Shown here: piece after piece, positions 24,129 to 31,644 of the stretch
Layout of the letters: each line of letters begins with the position of its first letter
How positions within the stretch are numbered: the stretch's first letter is position 1
From: Chitinibacter tainanensis DSM 15459
Lineage (GTDB): Bacteria; Pseudomonadota; Gammaproteobacteria; Burkholderiales; Chitinibacteraceae
Assembly: GCF_000429785.1 (NCBI RefSeq)
Contig: NZ_AUCN01000020.1
Location: forward strand, 39,279 to 103,278
Reading direction: 5' to 3'
DNA: 64,000 bases
Position numbers and translations under genes: made by a program
Notes under the pieces: generated by a model
What the model was told of the DNA's origin: nothing
The model's input: the letters and a program-made list of their open reading frames with translations, nothing else
Database searches by the model: none

Positions 24129-24536
24129 TCACACCTCCCGGGCGATGACCTGATATGCCTGCCAGCACTGCTCGCGCATATCCGGCGTAACCAACATCCG
24201 GTCGAGGGTCTGCAGGTATTCTTCCTGTGTTGCGAACTTCGCCGGTCGGAGATCTTCGCGGCCACTGCAGAAGCCCAGCCAGTCGAGCACATGAGCCTTC
24301 AAATTGGGCTTATGGACACGCCAGTTTTTCAGGTCGTACCGACCAACATAGGGCTCGGCCTCTGTGAAGCCAGCCTGCTCATGCACGATCTTAAAATCGC
24401 ACTTGTCGTAGCCGCCGTGCTCGGGTGCGGTACGGCTCCAGCTGGAAAGTAGCTCATCGGCGTGGCCAAAAGTATTGAACTCAGCCGGCTTGGTTGGGGC
24501 GCCCTGCCCTTCTGCTCTGATTAAGGTGATTTTCAT
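24129..24536 (-). CDS. LPD25-like domain protein
   Basis: 135 aa from ATG 24536 (AAGGAGTG upstream). The order KITLIRAEG, FGHADELLSSWSRTAPEHGG, then YDKCDFKIVHEQ and YVGRYDLKN matches the large polyvalent-protein-associated domain LPD25, which occurs in phage and mobile-element proteins as standalone or fused modules of unknown function. The leader shows the best copy of the early-type block. Confidence 0.7.
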   Translation of the reverse strand: MKITLIRAEGQGAPTKPAEFNTFGHADELLSSWSRTAPEHGGYDKCDFKIVHEQAGFTEAEPYVGRYDLKNWRVHKPNLKAHVLDWLGFCSGREDLRPAKFATQEEYLQTLDRMLVTPDMREQCWQAYQVIAREV

Positions 24537-24550
24537 GGCGTCACTCCTTC

Positions 24551-24594
24551 GTTTCGATGGAGTAATTGTCACGCTCGCCTACTGGTGCGTGATT
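24551..24594 (-). promoter_or_regulatory. Conserved early-type leader, copy 4
   Basis: Plus strand GTTTCGATGGAGTAATTGTC (24551 on), then ACGCTCGCCTACTGG. The minus strand reads GTAGGCGAGC, TGACAATTACTCC, ATCGAAAC and ends at the AAGGAGTG ribosome-binding site. Confidence 0.5.
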
Positions 24595-24630
24595 GGTGAG
24601 TTTGAGCTGGCCTTGGGATTTTCTGGCGCT

Positions 24631-24657
24631 AAAAATACCCACATTGCTGCGGGTATC
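24631..24657 (-). terminator. Terminator of the 280-aa gene
   Basis: On the minus strand ATACCCGCA pairs imperfectly with TGTGGGTAT and is followed by TTTTAG, 15 nt after the stop at 24672. Confidence 0.75.
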
Positions 24658-24671
24658 TCTGGCGCTATCGC

Positions 24672-25514
24672 TTATGCTTCGGACGCGGATTTACTCACGC
24701 GATTAAGCAGATCTTCGGCAATACGCTCTGCCGACTCCACACCGCGCTGTTCAACGATTCCGATGCGATTTGTGTCATTCAGCAAATCAGCCACCTTTTC
24801 CGACCATTCGCGCGTTACCGCAGCCATTTGATCAACAAAGGCGTTCTTGTCAATTTTGCCTTCTGAGGTCGTCTGAGCAATGCAGGCGTCGCGGAAAGTG
24901 GCCAGATGCGCTTCAAACATATTCATCAGGCCAATGCACGGCGTCGGTGCGTCGGCATACTCAGCGCTAATACCGTACTGCTCTAGCACCTGAGTTTCAT
25001 CAGTAATGGTGATGCCGGTCATCGCGCAAGACAGGATGCTCAGTTTTGGGCCAGCAATCCATTTCTGGATTTCGCTCAAGATTTCCGCCAGCTCAGCCAA
25101 TTCATCAATTGCCTGCTTGTTTTCAGGGTCGATGTTCTTGCGGGCGTTGATTAGCAGCTTGTCACATTCAGCCTTGAATTCATCTTCGACAGCGAGGATG
25201 GGGTCGTATTCGGTGGCCAGCGAACTATTTGCAAGGGTCAGACGTGCGTACATTGTGACCGAGCCAAGCATGTCTCCATACGTGGCCTTGTTCATTGCGC
25301 CCAAGAAACCTTTGGCGATCGCTTCCGGCAGCTCATTTGCTTTCGCTTTCAAGCCTTCGATCATATCCGCCTTTTGGTTTTGCTCACGAATCGCCAGGAA
25401 TAACGAACCGAAAGCCGCACTCATATTGGCGTTCATGAGATCGGGAACGTGATGCAAGGCGCGCGATACGCTTTTTTGCTGTTTCATGATTTGATCAGGT
25501 GTGAAGGTAGACAT
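24672..25514 (-). CDS. Hypothetical helical protein
   Basis: 280 aa, almost entirely helical, acidic, no Walker or catalytic motif recognised. The N-terminus (SVSRALHHVPDLMNANMSAAFGSLF) is moderately hydrophobic but not a membrane span. A regular length with a terminator right after it suggests an abundant soluble product. Start 16 nt after AGGTGTGAAGG-type sequence. Confidence 0.7.
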   Translation of the reverse strand: MSTFTPDQIMKQQKSVSRALHHVPDLMNANMSAAFGSLFLAIREQNQKADMIEGLKAKANELPEAIAKGFLGAMNKATYGDMLGSVTMYARLTLANSSLATEYDPILAVEDEFKAECDKLLINARKNIDPENKQAIDELAELAEILSEIQKWIAGPKLSILSCAMTGITITDETQVLEQYGISAEYADAPTPCIGLMNMFEAHLATFRDACIAQTTSEGKIDKNAFVDQMAAVTREWSEKVADLLNDTNRIGIVEQRGVESAERIAEDLLNRVSKSASEA

Positions 25515-25532
25515 TTTTATTCCTTTTGAGGT

Positions 25533-26072
25533 TTACCAGGTGGCGTAACCTGTATCGGTTACTGCCGATTGAGACGAGAAACGGAAGTTCCGAATTTCGC
25601 CAAATGACTCGGCCTCTTTTGGGCGCGGGTCAAATTCTTTTACTGAGCCGAAGTACCACTCGGAAGTCTGATACTCGTAGCGCTTCTCTTTGTGGTTCAT
25701 GAAAGGCGTGAGCTCATACAGACCGATCTCGATCTCCGGCTCTTCTCGATCACTAACCGCAGGCTTTAGCTGAATGTGCAGCTTCATGGTCATCGCCTCC
25801 GCACCGGTCGATAAGCCAACGGAGCAATCCGCTGGCAGCTCGATCTGTTTGATCAGCCAAAAGATCGCTTGGTCATCCGACTGAACGAACAAATCGTCCG
25901 GTAGGTCATTCATTTCGATCTTGCTCAGCCCGCCATCTTCGTTGCGGTACCGTGTGACAAACAAATCACTAACCGACTCGCAAATGGCAAAGAGATCGCC
26001 GGCTACTTGCAGTGTTACGGGGTGATCGCCAACTGCGATGCTGAGATCAACCAAATGCGCGTTTTCATTCAT
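25533..26072 (-). CDS. Hypothetical protein with C-terminal GYATW tag
   Basis: 179 aa, beta-rich (VDLSIAVGDHPVTLQVAGD, MTMKLHIQLKP, EIEIGLYELTPF). The last five residues are GYATW. Three other unrelated proteins in this window end in GY[EG][ST]W. No domain recognised. A degenerate palindromic promoter box with a good TATTAT -10 precedes it. The Shine-Dalgarno is weak. Confidence 0.7.
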   Translation of the reverse strand: MNENAHLVDLSIAVGDHPVTLQVAGDLFAICESVSDLFVTRYRNEDGGLSKIEMNDLPDDLFVQSDDQAIFWLIKQIELPADCSVGLSTGAEAMTMKLHIQLKPAVSDREEPEIEIGLYELTPFMNHKEKRYEYQTSEWYFGSVKEFDPRPKEAESFGEIRNFRFSSQSAVTDTGYATW

Positions 26073-26133
26073 GACTGGTTACTTCGCGTGAAACTCGATG
26101 CGTGTATTGTGCAACTCAATTCGCGGCAAATAA

Positions 26134-26151
26134 TAAGTCAGCGCGGACTGA
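26134..26151 (-). promoter_or_regulatory. Palindromic promoter box (only one in the early region)
   Basis: TAAGTCA-GCGC-GGACTGA, imperfect in one arm. On the minus strand the intact arm runs into TATTAT, a strong -10, about 55 nt before the ATG at 26072. Confidence 0.55.
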
Positions 26152-26216
26152 TTAACAAGCCCCAATTTATGCCCTTGGCACTAGGAAAAACCTGAATAAA
26201 TAGAAAGGCAGAAAGA

Positions 26217-26246
26217 AAGATAGATAGATAAATGGATAGATAGAAA
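26217..26246. repeat. GATA tetranucleotide tract
   Basis: AAGATAGATAGATAAATGGA followed by TAGATAGAAAG. One of nine intergenic (GATA)n or (CTAT)n tracts in the window; this one lies beside the terminator of the following gene. Confidence 0.6.
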
Positions 26247-26253
26247 GAAGGCT

Positions 26254-26287
26254 AAAAAGATAGGCTGGAGCTATCTATCTCCAGCCT
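26254..26287 (-). terminator. Terminator of the 265-aa gene
   Basis: On the minus strand GGCTGGAG pairs with CTCCAGCC around ATAGATAG and is followed by TATCTTTTT; 15 nt after the stop. Confidence 0.85.
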
Positions 26288-26302
26288 TCCTTGTTTCAGG
26301 CA

Positions 26303-27100
26303 TTACGCGGTTTCTTTCTTGTATTTCGCTACGATGGTTGAGTTTTCGAGCAGACGCAAACCACTACGACCGGAACGCTCAGCGATTTTCATTGCAGGGA
26401 ATAACTGCATAATCTGACCAGTCTGAGAGTTGATTGTGCCTGACTTATAGCCTGCAGCTTCCATTGCGGAACGGATAACGCTTGAATCGCATTCGCCGGT
26501 TGCAACCAACTTATCCAGCGCAATCTTGGTATAAACCGAGATAGCCACATCGTCTTGCAGGTAAGCAAAGAGGTTCTTAGCCTTCTCTTTCACCTTGACC
26601 GCGAGTTGATCGATGATCGCTGCAGTTTCAGTTGGTCCCTCGCCAGCACTGAGCTCGACAGTGGCAGCGACTTCACGCGCAGCCCGACCCTTACCCGCTG
26701 TCGCTTTTGGCGCTTCTTCGTTTGCACTTGCCTTCTTACCGGCAGCGCGGCTGCGAGTGCTGGCTTTCTCGGATGGTGTGGCAGAGGCCTTCTCTTCATC
26801 CGGAGCGGCCGACTCTTGCTCGGCGTAGATTTTTTCCCGAGCCTCAATCGAATTGATCACCGCCTCTTCATCTTCGATGGAGACTGACGCAGCAACCGCT
26901 TCGGCTTCCGGCTCAACTTCGACTTCACGCTCGTCACTGGCGCTCAGCGCTGTTGGTTCAAGACTGCCGATCAGCGCATCGAGCTCGGCATCAGAAACGA
27001 TTTGGTTTTCGCCGGCTGCAGCGGTAACTGATGATTCATCCAGACCTTGCAGCAGAGCGTCCAGATCGGCAGAGGTAGCTTGGTTGATTTCTTGACTCAT
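26303..27100 (-). CDS. Hypothetical protein with SSB-tip-like N-terminal repeats
   Basis: 265 aa. Residues 10-21 (SADLDALLQGLD) and 37-48 (DAELDALIGSLE) repeat the motif that ends the phage SSB (DEDVDALLAALG) and also T4 gp32 (DLDDLLNDL). Residues 55-155 are a disordered Glu/Ala/Lys-rich linker. Residues 160-265 form a compact basic domain (VYTKIALDKLVATGE, AAGYKSGTINSQTGQIMQLFP). The design suggests a DNA-binding protein that competes for or joins SSB partner sites. Function otherwise unknown. Confidence 0.7.
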   Translation of the reverse strand: MSQEINQATSADLDALLQGLDESSVTAAAGENQIVSDAELDALIGSLEPTALSASDEREVEVEPEAEAVAASVSIEDEEAVINSIEAREKIYAEQESAAPDEEKASATPSEKASTRSRAAGKKASANEEAPKATAGKGRAAREVAATVELSAGEGPTETAAIIDQLAVKVKEKAKNLFAYLQDDVAISVYTKIALDKLVATGECDSSVIRSAMEAAGYKSGTINSQTGQIMQLFPAMKIAERSGRSGLRLLENSTIVAKYKKETA

Positions 27101-27161
27101 GATTTCATTCCTTGTCGGTTCGTTTTGATGTGTTGTCGCTATCGACAGGACGAATCATCAG

Positions 27162-27539
27162 TCATGACCTGTGGGAGAGGTCAGGCGCTTTTTCTTGCCC
27201 CAAAGCCTCGCCCTTCGCTTCCGCCCGCGCTGCAATTTGGGCTTTTAGCTCTTCGATGTACTTTAAAACCGCGCGCTGGGTGCCCTCCATTGCTTCGGCC
27301 ATATAGGGTTTGCCAGCCTTGCGGTATGCAGCAATTCTGGCGCCGATGCGCTGGTAATCTAGCTCCACGATTTCCAGCTGGATGGCGAGCGGTCGGTTGT
27401 ACCAAATGTTGGGTACCAGGTAATACTCGCCAGTGGCAGGGTCGTGATACCGCAAATGAGGATAAAGCCGCGTGTCCGGCGTGAGCAGTACCAGATCATC
27501 TGCCGGCTTTGGCAGTGTTTGGCGGAACTCGGGGTTCAT
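27162..27539 (-). CDS. Hypothetical protein
   Basis: 125 aa from ATG 27539 (GGTGA 5 nt upstream); an in-frame ATG 12 nt earlier overlaps the stop of the previous gene and is an alternative. N-terminal Pro-rich segment, then a helical C-terminal half (IGARIAAYRKAGKPYMAEAMEG, LKYIEELKAQIAARAEAKG). No family recognised. Confidence 0.6.
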   Translation of the reverse strand: MNPEFRQTLPKPADDLVLLTPDTRLYPHLRYHDPATGEYYLVPNIWYNRPLAIQLEIVELDYQRIGARIAAYRKAGKPYMAEAMEGTQRAVLKYIEELKAQIAARAEAKGEALGQEKAPDLSHRS

Positions 27540-27544
27540 GCACG

Positions 27545-27748
27545 TCACCATGTTTCATACCCCTGTTTGTTGTGGAGACTGACCATTACCTTCACGTCGC
27601 CATCAGTCTTGAATTCAACCAGCTGCGCGATCGCCTTGAGCATCGGTAGCATGGCCAGCGCGCCCGCCTCACCGTTGTTGCGAATGAACAGATCGAGCTG
27701 CTCTTTGGCCTGCCGCGCGACGGCTGGAAATTCTTGGTTTGTGATCAT
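27545..27748 (-). CDS. Small helical protein with C-terminal GYETW tag
   Basis: 67 aa. A helix (ARQAKEQLDLFIRNNG, AGALAMLPMLKAIAQLVEF) followed by a strand and the terminal GYETW, shared with three other proteins here. GAGGAA lies about 11 nt before the ATG. Its first 80 nt overlap the end of the preceding gene in another frame, an unusually long overlap. Confidence 0.6.
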   Translation of the reverse strand: MITNQEFPAVARQAKEQLDLFIRNNGEAGALAMLPMLKAIAQLVEFKTDGDVKVMVSLHNKQGYETW

Positions 27749-28061
27749 TGCGCAGTAATTCCTCTGAATCTTGTTTGGTCATGAAGATATGCTCGATGCC
27801 ACTCCAGACCATGAAGTAGCACGGCACACCCATAAACTTGCCCTTGTGATAGGTCACGCACCGGTCTTGCAGCAGGTGAAGGCCTTTTGCGTGCCGGCCG
27901 AATGCGTACCCGAGCATGGAAGAGACCATCTTTAGCGACACCTTCCGGAAGAAGGTCTTGGCCGATATGCCTCTGGCGTTGTCCGTCATGCTGTCGAGCG
28001 CCTCGATAGCCCACCACCGCGTAGGCAGATCGCAACAGCGGGTATGCAATACGAGCCTCAT
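27669..28061 (-). CDS. Hypothetical protein
   Basis: 130 aa from ATG 28061, which overlaps the stop of the preceding gene (ATGA). The body is compact (WWAIEALDSM, FGRHAKGLHLLQDRCVTYHKG, PCYFMVWSGIEHIFM). The last 27 residues are Arg/Ser-rich and encoded in the region that overlaps the next gene, so the C-terminus may be a late extension caused by loss of an earlier stop. No family recognised. Confidence 0.6.
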   Translation of the reverse strand: MRLVLHTRCCDLPTRWWAIEALDSMTDNARGISAKTFFRKVSLKMVSSMLGYAFGRHAKGLHLLQDRCVTYHKGKFMGVPCYFMVWSGIEHIFMTKQDSEELLRNDHKPRISSRRAAGQRAARSVHSQQR

Positions 28062-28357
28062 TTGCGCTTCTCCCGACATGATGTGCAGTAGCCGTCGTAC
28101 TCACTGGCGTAACCCTTGCCGCAGCGACAAATCAAGCTGCCTGTGCGTGTGCTGCGCACAATTCGACGCCGATCTGCAGGCGGCACAATTCGATCGCCAG
28201 TTCGATCTGAGTACCGCTTGGCCTGCATTTCGTCCTCGAACAGTATTGAGCTCGCCATCCGGCCAGGCTTATCCGAGACGCACTTCCACTTGTAGGGATG
28301 CGGCACCCATAAGTCATTCAGCGATGACTGATTTTGCTGTTGATGCCAAGTGCTCAT
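28058..28357 (-). CDS. Small C-terminal zinc-ribbon protein
   Basis: 99 aa. The C-terminus has a four-cysteine zinc ribbon (CRCGKGYASEYDGYCTSC). The N-terminal half is basic with WVPHPYKWKCVSDKPGRMASS. ATGA overlaps with both neighbours place it in a tightly coupled operon. Zinc ribbons of this size often bind nucleic acid or RNA polymerase; which applies here is unknown. Confidence 0.65.
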   Translation of the reverse strand: MSTWHQQQNQSSLNDLWVPHPYKWKCVSDKPGRMASSILFEDEMQAKRYSDRTGDRIVPPADRRRIVRSTRTGSLICRCGKGYASEYDGYCTSCREKRK

Positions 28358-28743
28358 TCATGCACCCCCACTACCACCTCAGTCGCGGGCTGGCCGGTCA
28401 CTTCATAACCGTGCAGATTGCCCAGCTCGTACAGCTGATCGTCACTGCCCTCTCCCCAAATGTGAGAGCGGCCGCCGTCGCTCATGTAGACCGTCACTGG
28501 CTTGATCGGGTTGAGCATGAAGAACCAGCACGTCCAGCCTGATTCGTCACGCTGGCGCATGATCTGCCGGCCAACGTCCGAGCGCGTGAACTTGTAATCA
28601 CTGTGCCGGAAGCCTTGATAGTGAGCTCGGGTCACGCCAACGTCGGCTTCCTCGATCTCGAAAACCTGCTCGGTGCCTGGTCGCCCGTCATAGTGGGGAA
28701 CCAAGCTGCCGAGCCGAACCTTCTTCTCTCTCAGCAGCTTCAT
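28354..28743 (-). CDS. Hypothetical protein
   Basis: 129 aa from ATG 28743, with GAGGAC upstream. Mixed alpha/beta: LGSLVPHYDGRPGTEQVFEIEEADVG, then a CWFFMLNPIKPVTVYMSDGG core with possible barrel strands. No known family. Translationally coupled to the zinc-ribbon gene by an ATGA overlap. Confidence 0.6.
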   Translation of the reverse strand: MKLLREKKVRLGSLVPHYDGRPGTEQVFEIEEADVGVTRAHYQGFRHSDYKFTRSDVGRQIMRQRDESGWTCWFFMLNPIKPVTVYMSDGGRSHIWGEGSDDQLYELGNLHGYEVTGQPATEVVVGVHE

Positions 28744-28745
28744 GG

Positions 28746-29171
28746 TCAGTCCTCGATCTGGCGCGATTCGGATTCTTCGGACGTGTGCGGCGAAATGTGG
28801 CGTGCGCCGCAGCTCGGGCAATCGTCATCCACCTGGCAGCTCCATTCGTCCTGCCATTTGTGGCCGCAGCTCGGGCAATGGTAGTGGTTGATGAACCACG
28901 ATTCGTCGCTGTCGTTGTGCCAGAGCACGTCCGGCGTCTCGGCGGTGTGCGGCACTTCGGTCATGACGTATTGCATCCGGTTTACCCAATGCAGACCAGG
29001 CGTGATGATCATGTTGCCGTCGTTGTCGAGCAGCGTCCAAAGCCGGTTCTCGCGCAGCGCAGCCTCATAGTCGTCAGAGGCAGGGTGAATCTCGCGGAGC
29101 GTGCCGTCGTCACGCAGCGCCGGCCGGAAGTTGGCCAAAAATTCATCATCGGTCATCATCTTTACGGTCAT
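28746..29171 (-). CDS. Zinc-ribbon protein
   Basis: 141 aa. Residues 97-126 hold a double CPSC motif (CPSCGHKWQDEWSC, then CPSCGARH): five to six zinc ligands, as in phage proteins annotated only as zinc ribbon. The N-terminal 90 residues include DDEFLANFRPALRDDG and acidic stretches. AGAGGA ribosome-binding site. Adjacent to the 28.1-kb zinc-ribbon gene, so the two may function together. Confidence 0.65.
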   Translation of the reverse strand: MTVKMMTDDEFLANFRPALRDDGTLREIHPASDDYEAALRENRLWTLLDNDGNMIITPGLHWVNRMQYVMTEVPHTAETPDVLWHNDSDESWFINHYHCPSCGHKWQDEWSCQVDDDCPSCGARHISPHTSEESESRQIED

Positions 29172-29174
29172 GGC

Positions 29175-29627
29175 TCAATCCTCTGTGTGGTCCATAACAG
29201 TCAAAACAGGCTCGAGGTTATCGCCCGGGCCACACACCATTTTCAGCACGGTGCCGGCCAGCTTTTGCTGCTCGACCCATTCCCAGGTGCGGCCGACATG
29301 CACCTTATAATCGCCGTTCTCTTCGCGCTCGAGACGGTAATACAGCGTGGTCTCATCACCGGTTGCAGTCTTTTTCGATTCGACGATGCCGTTGCGCAAG
29401 GCGATGGCCAAGCAAATCATGTTGCGGTTCTTCTCGCTCTCGCTCAGTTGCGGGTCGTATGCGGCAAAGCCAGGCTTCACGCCGTCGATAAACTCGCTCC
29501 AAACGGATGGCGTTACAGCCAAAGGCATGTTGAAGCCGATGTAGCCAGCAATGTGAGAGAGATCTAACAAAACACCATCTTCGATCGCCTGCTTGCGGCT
29601 GTATCCATAAACTTCTTCATCGAACAT
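29175..29627 (-). CDS. DUF6573-like protein
   Basis: 150 aa. The opening VYGYSRKQAIEDGVLLDLSH followed by GFNMPLAVTPSVWSEFI matches the DUF6573 pattern of phage and plasmid proteins. The remainder has TTLYYRLEREENGDYKVHVG beta strands. Function of the family is unknown. AGGAGG ribosome-binding site and an early-type leader upstream. Confidence 0.65.
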   Translation of the reverse strand: MFDEEVYGYSRKQAIEDGVLLDLSHIAGYIGFNMPLAVTPSVWSEFIDGVKPGFAAYDPQLSESEKNRNMICLAIALRNGIVESKKTATGDETTLYYRLEREENGDYKVHVGRTWEWVEQQKLAGTVLKMVCGPGDNLEPVLTVMDHTED

Positions 29628-29640
29628 TGCGGTTCCTCCT

Positions 29641-29680
29641 GTTGTGTTCGTGAGTTGATTTTGCGTGCTCGCCTACGGGG
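29641..29680 (-). promoter_or_regulatory. Conserved early-type leader, copy 5
   Basis: Plus strand GTTGTGTTCGTGAGTTGATT (29641 on), then TTGCGTGCTCGCCTACGGGG. Same block order and spacing as the copies at 15.4, 18.4 and 24.6 kb. Confidence 0.5.
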
Positions 29681-29691
29681 AAATCTGGCGC

Positions 29692-29955
29692 TCAGTGAAC
29701 GACCGCATAAGCTTTCCGGACGGCCATGATTTGCCCTTTGCAGGCGGATACGATCAGGTCATCACCAATCAAGACGCTCATGCCTTCGTATTCGTTGGCG
29801 ATCTCTCGCGCATAGTCTTGGTCGGCAGCCTCAAGGGTCTTGTCCGGCGAGGATTCCATCAGATCAACGATCTTGAGCCGGAACATGACTTCGCGGCTCT
29901 TAGCCGGGTCATGTGGCAGGACGTAGGTTCCATATTTCAGGGTGTCGAATTTCAT
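29692..29955 (-). CDS. Small hypothetical protein
   Basis: 87 aa. Short strands and a helix (LYKIVDLMESS-like, ADQDYAREIANEYEGMSVLIGDDLIV). No recognised family. Its leader (ATCATCGAAAAGAACAAGGA) resembles those of other small early genes. Confidence 0.6.
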   Translation of the reverse strand: MKFDTLKYGTYVLPHDPAKSREVMFRLKIVDLMESSPDKTLEAADQDYAREIANEYEGMSVLIGDDLIVSACKGQIMAVRKAYAVVH

Positions 29956-30001
29956 GGTTTATTCCTTGTTCTTTTCGATGATTCAGTGTCCATCGAGCCA
30001 T

Positions 30002-30036
30002 AAGGGCGTGCATTCATTGTGAGAAGCACGCCCTTA
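30002..30036. repeat. Inverted repeat/hairpin
   Basis: AAGGGCGTGC pairs with GCACGCCCTT around a 14-nt loop. There is no T tract, so it may be an mRNA stabiliser or a weak terminator upstream of the 87-aa gene. Confidence 0.6.
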
Positions 30037-30053
30037 TCTGGCTTTCTTGCTGT

Positions 30054-30088
30054 CTTTCTATCTATCTATCGCTCTTTCTAGTAAGCGA
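30054..30088. repeat. CTAT tetranucleotide tract
   Basis: TTTCTATCTATCTATCGCTC then TTTCTAG, just after the end of the 124-aa gene on the minus strand. One of nine such intergenic tracts. Confidence 0.55.
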
Positions 30089-30092
30089 TCTA

Positions 30093-30467
30093 TCAAGGGG
30101 TGGATTTCACCGTTACAACTGCCGCGAAGGTCACTCTCTGCTCGCAGCTATCCTCCGGAAGCACAGCGGGCAGGCCGTTGAGGTCATAGCCTTTGTGGTA
30201 GTGGTCGTTGAGATCGATGCCGGTGATCATCTGATACAGGTCTCGCACATCGTCCTCGGTGCCGTCGAAGAAGGCCTGCGCAATACCCTCTTCATCCACG
30301 CCGTACAGCGTCCAGAAGGTTGAGAGGTATCCATCCAGCAGATGCGGGTCGGCGAGCACCGTTTTGTCGTCGGCATAGAGCGCCAGCGGCTCGACAAAAG
30401 GCTCTTGGTTTTCATCGAGCAGCTCAACGCAACGGCGAATGTCATAACTGGTGAAGCGCTTAGTCAT
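30093..30467 (-). CDS. Small acidic hypothetical protein
   Basis: 124 aa from ATG 30467; GGAGACG lies 8 nt upstream. Acidic N-terminal half (SYDIRRCVELLDENQEPFVEPLALY), Asp-rich turns (DLNDHYHKGYDLNG). No recognised family. Possibly a DNA-mimic-like acidic protein, but no specific evidence. Confidence 0.55.
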   Translation of the reverse strand: MTKRFTSYDIRRCVELLDENQEPFVEPLALYADDKTVLADPHLLDGYLSTFWTLYGVDEEGIAQAFFDGTEDDVRDLYQMITGIDLNDHYHKGYDLNGLPAVLPEDSCEQRVTFAAVVTVKSTP

Positions 30468-30603
30468 GATCGTTCGTCTCCGCGGGCAACCAGGCATTTG
30501 GGTTAGTGACGGTTTGCCACCAGCTGACCCACGCATAAAGTGCTAGCTGGCCATAAAGCGGGACACCCCAAGCAGAATGAGGAAATAGGAACATAGCTAT
30601 CTA

Positions 30604-30622
30604 CCTTTCTATCTATCTATCA
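30604..30622. repeat. CTAT tetranucleotide tract
   Basis: CCTTTCTATCTATCTATCAA between genes; same unit as at 30054 and 37847. Confidence 0.55.
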
Positions 30623-30631
30623 ATCTGGTTA

Positions 30632-31129
30632 TCAATCGATGGTGTAGCTGGTACTAGAATCGCCAAAGCTGTACTCAACACCGCCAGCAGATCGCGTAGG
30701 CTCGTCATGCGCGCTGCTAGAACTCCAGGCGCTTGAGGCAACGGTAGGGCTGGGAGAGAGCCCGCTTAATACGTGCCGGTCTGTGGTTTCACGCTCTGAC
30801 GAGCGATCAAGGGCATCGGTCTTGTCGAGCAGATCAATTGCCGCTGCGATGGCTGTGAAAGTCACTGCCGGTTCGTCGGTATCCGGCTTGGTCTGGGCAA
30901 ACCCAAATGAGGTTGATCGACTCGAAACTGTCGGCCGCGGAGTAGGCCGATCAAGGATTTCCAGTAACGCTTTATGCTCGGCATCCGAATCGACCAGTGC
31001 TCGGGTTGTGGCTACAGCCGGTTGGCTAGGTCGAGGTGTGGTCGCACGCTTGGGCGGCTGGGTGGCGATCGGCAAATCTGCTTTACGACGGAACAGCCGC
31101 TTGAAGAACGCTTTGATTGACAGTCTCAT
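30632..31129 (-). CDS. Hypothetical protein, mostly disordered
   Basis: 165 aa, rich in Ser/Thr/Arg/Pro with a short basic N-terminus (AFFKRLFRRKADL) that could be an amphipathic membrane or DNA contact. Low complexity; no domain. Start overlaps the stop of the preceding gene (ATGA). Confidence 0.5.
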   Translation of the reverse strand: MRLSIKAFFKRLFRRKADLPIATQPPKRATTPRPSQPAVATTRALVDSDAEHKALLEILDRPTPRPTVSSRSTSFGFAQTKPDTDEPAVTFTAIAAAIDLLDKTDALDRSSERETTDRHVLSGLSPSPTVASSAWSSSSAHDEPTRSAGGVEYSFGDSSTSYTID

Positions 31130-31437
31130 GCCGCCACCCCGCTCACTGAGTCAGGCACCCGCATCCAGCATTGAATCCAGACCGCATCATGGGCTTCACT
31201 CACAACGGCATCGTCATCGACGGCGATATGATCTTCTGCCATCAAACGACCGATTTTGATTTCCTTCTCGGTAGCCTGGCGCCGGCCAACTTGGGCGTTG
31301 TGTATCTTCACGATATGAATTGCATCGTCGAGGTCCATCGGGCCAGCAACAAGACAACCTTCTTCATCCAGCACAACGCCACGCTTGAAGGGCTCGCCGG
31401 TTTTGATTTCGTCATAAGACCAACGTGATTCGTTCAT
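31126..31437 (-). CDS. Small hypothetical protein
   Basis: 103 aa. Beta-rich (VVLDEEGCLVAGPMDLDDAIHIVKIH) with a hydrophobic C-terminal third. Acidic. No family recognised. AGGTGA ribosome-binding site. Confidence 0.55.
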   Translation of the reverse strand: MNESRWSYDEIKTGEPFKRGVVLDEEGCLVAGPMDLDDAIHIVKIHNAQVGRRQATEKEIKIGRLMAEDHIAVDDDAVVSEAHDAVWIQCWMRVPDSVSGVAA

Positions 31438-31486
31438 AACTCACCTATTACTAACTTTGGTTAATGGGAAATAGGGCGATATTGGC

Positions 31487-31566
31487 TGTCTATCTATCTA
31501 TCGCTCTATCTGTGATTGATATTCTCTAGCTGCTTTTCTGGCTATCGATGGGAGATAGATAGAAAG
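31487..31566. repeat. CTAT/GATA tracts in both orientations
   Basis: GTCTATCTATCTATCGCTCTAT near 31489 and AGATAGATAGAAAG near 31553, about 60 nt apart as an imperfect inverted pair that could form a long stem. Confidence 0.5.
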
Positions 31567-31584
31567 CCATGCCTATCACCAAGC

Positions 31585-31613
31585 CAAAAAGAGAGGCTGG
31601 GGAACAGCCTCTT
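31585..31613 (-). terminator. Terminator of the 102-aa membrane protein gene
   Basis: On the minus strand AGAGGCTG pairs with CAGCCTCT and is followed by CTTTTTGG; 32 nt after the stop. Confidence 0.75.
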
Positions 31614-31644
31614 AAATCACCACAAGGAAAAATGGTTTGGGCGC

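Noticed and set aside
28310..28331. TAAGTCA...TGACTGA in a gene start region
   Set aside because: Spacer is 8 nt rather than 4, and it lies inside the start of the 99-aa gene; probably chance.
5078..31566. CRISPR arrays
   Set aside because: The repeated elements are tetranucleotide tracts, palindromes and short dispersed repeats, without 24-40 bp direct repeats with unique spacers of even length, and no cas gene is present.
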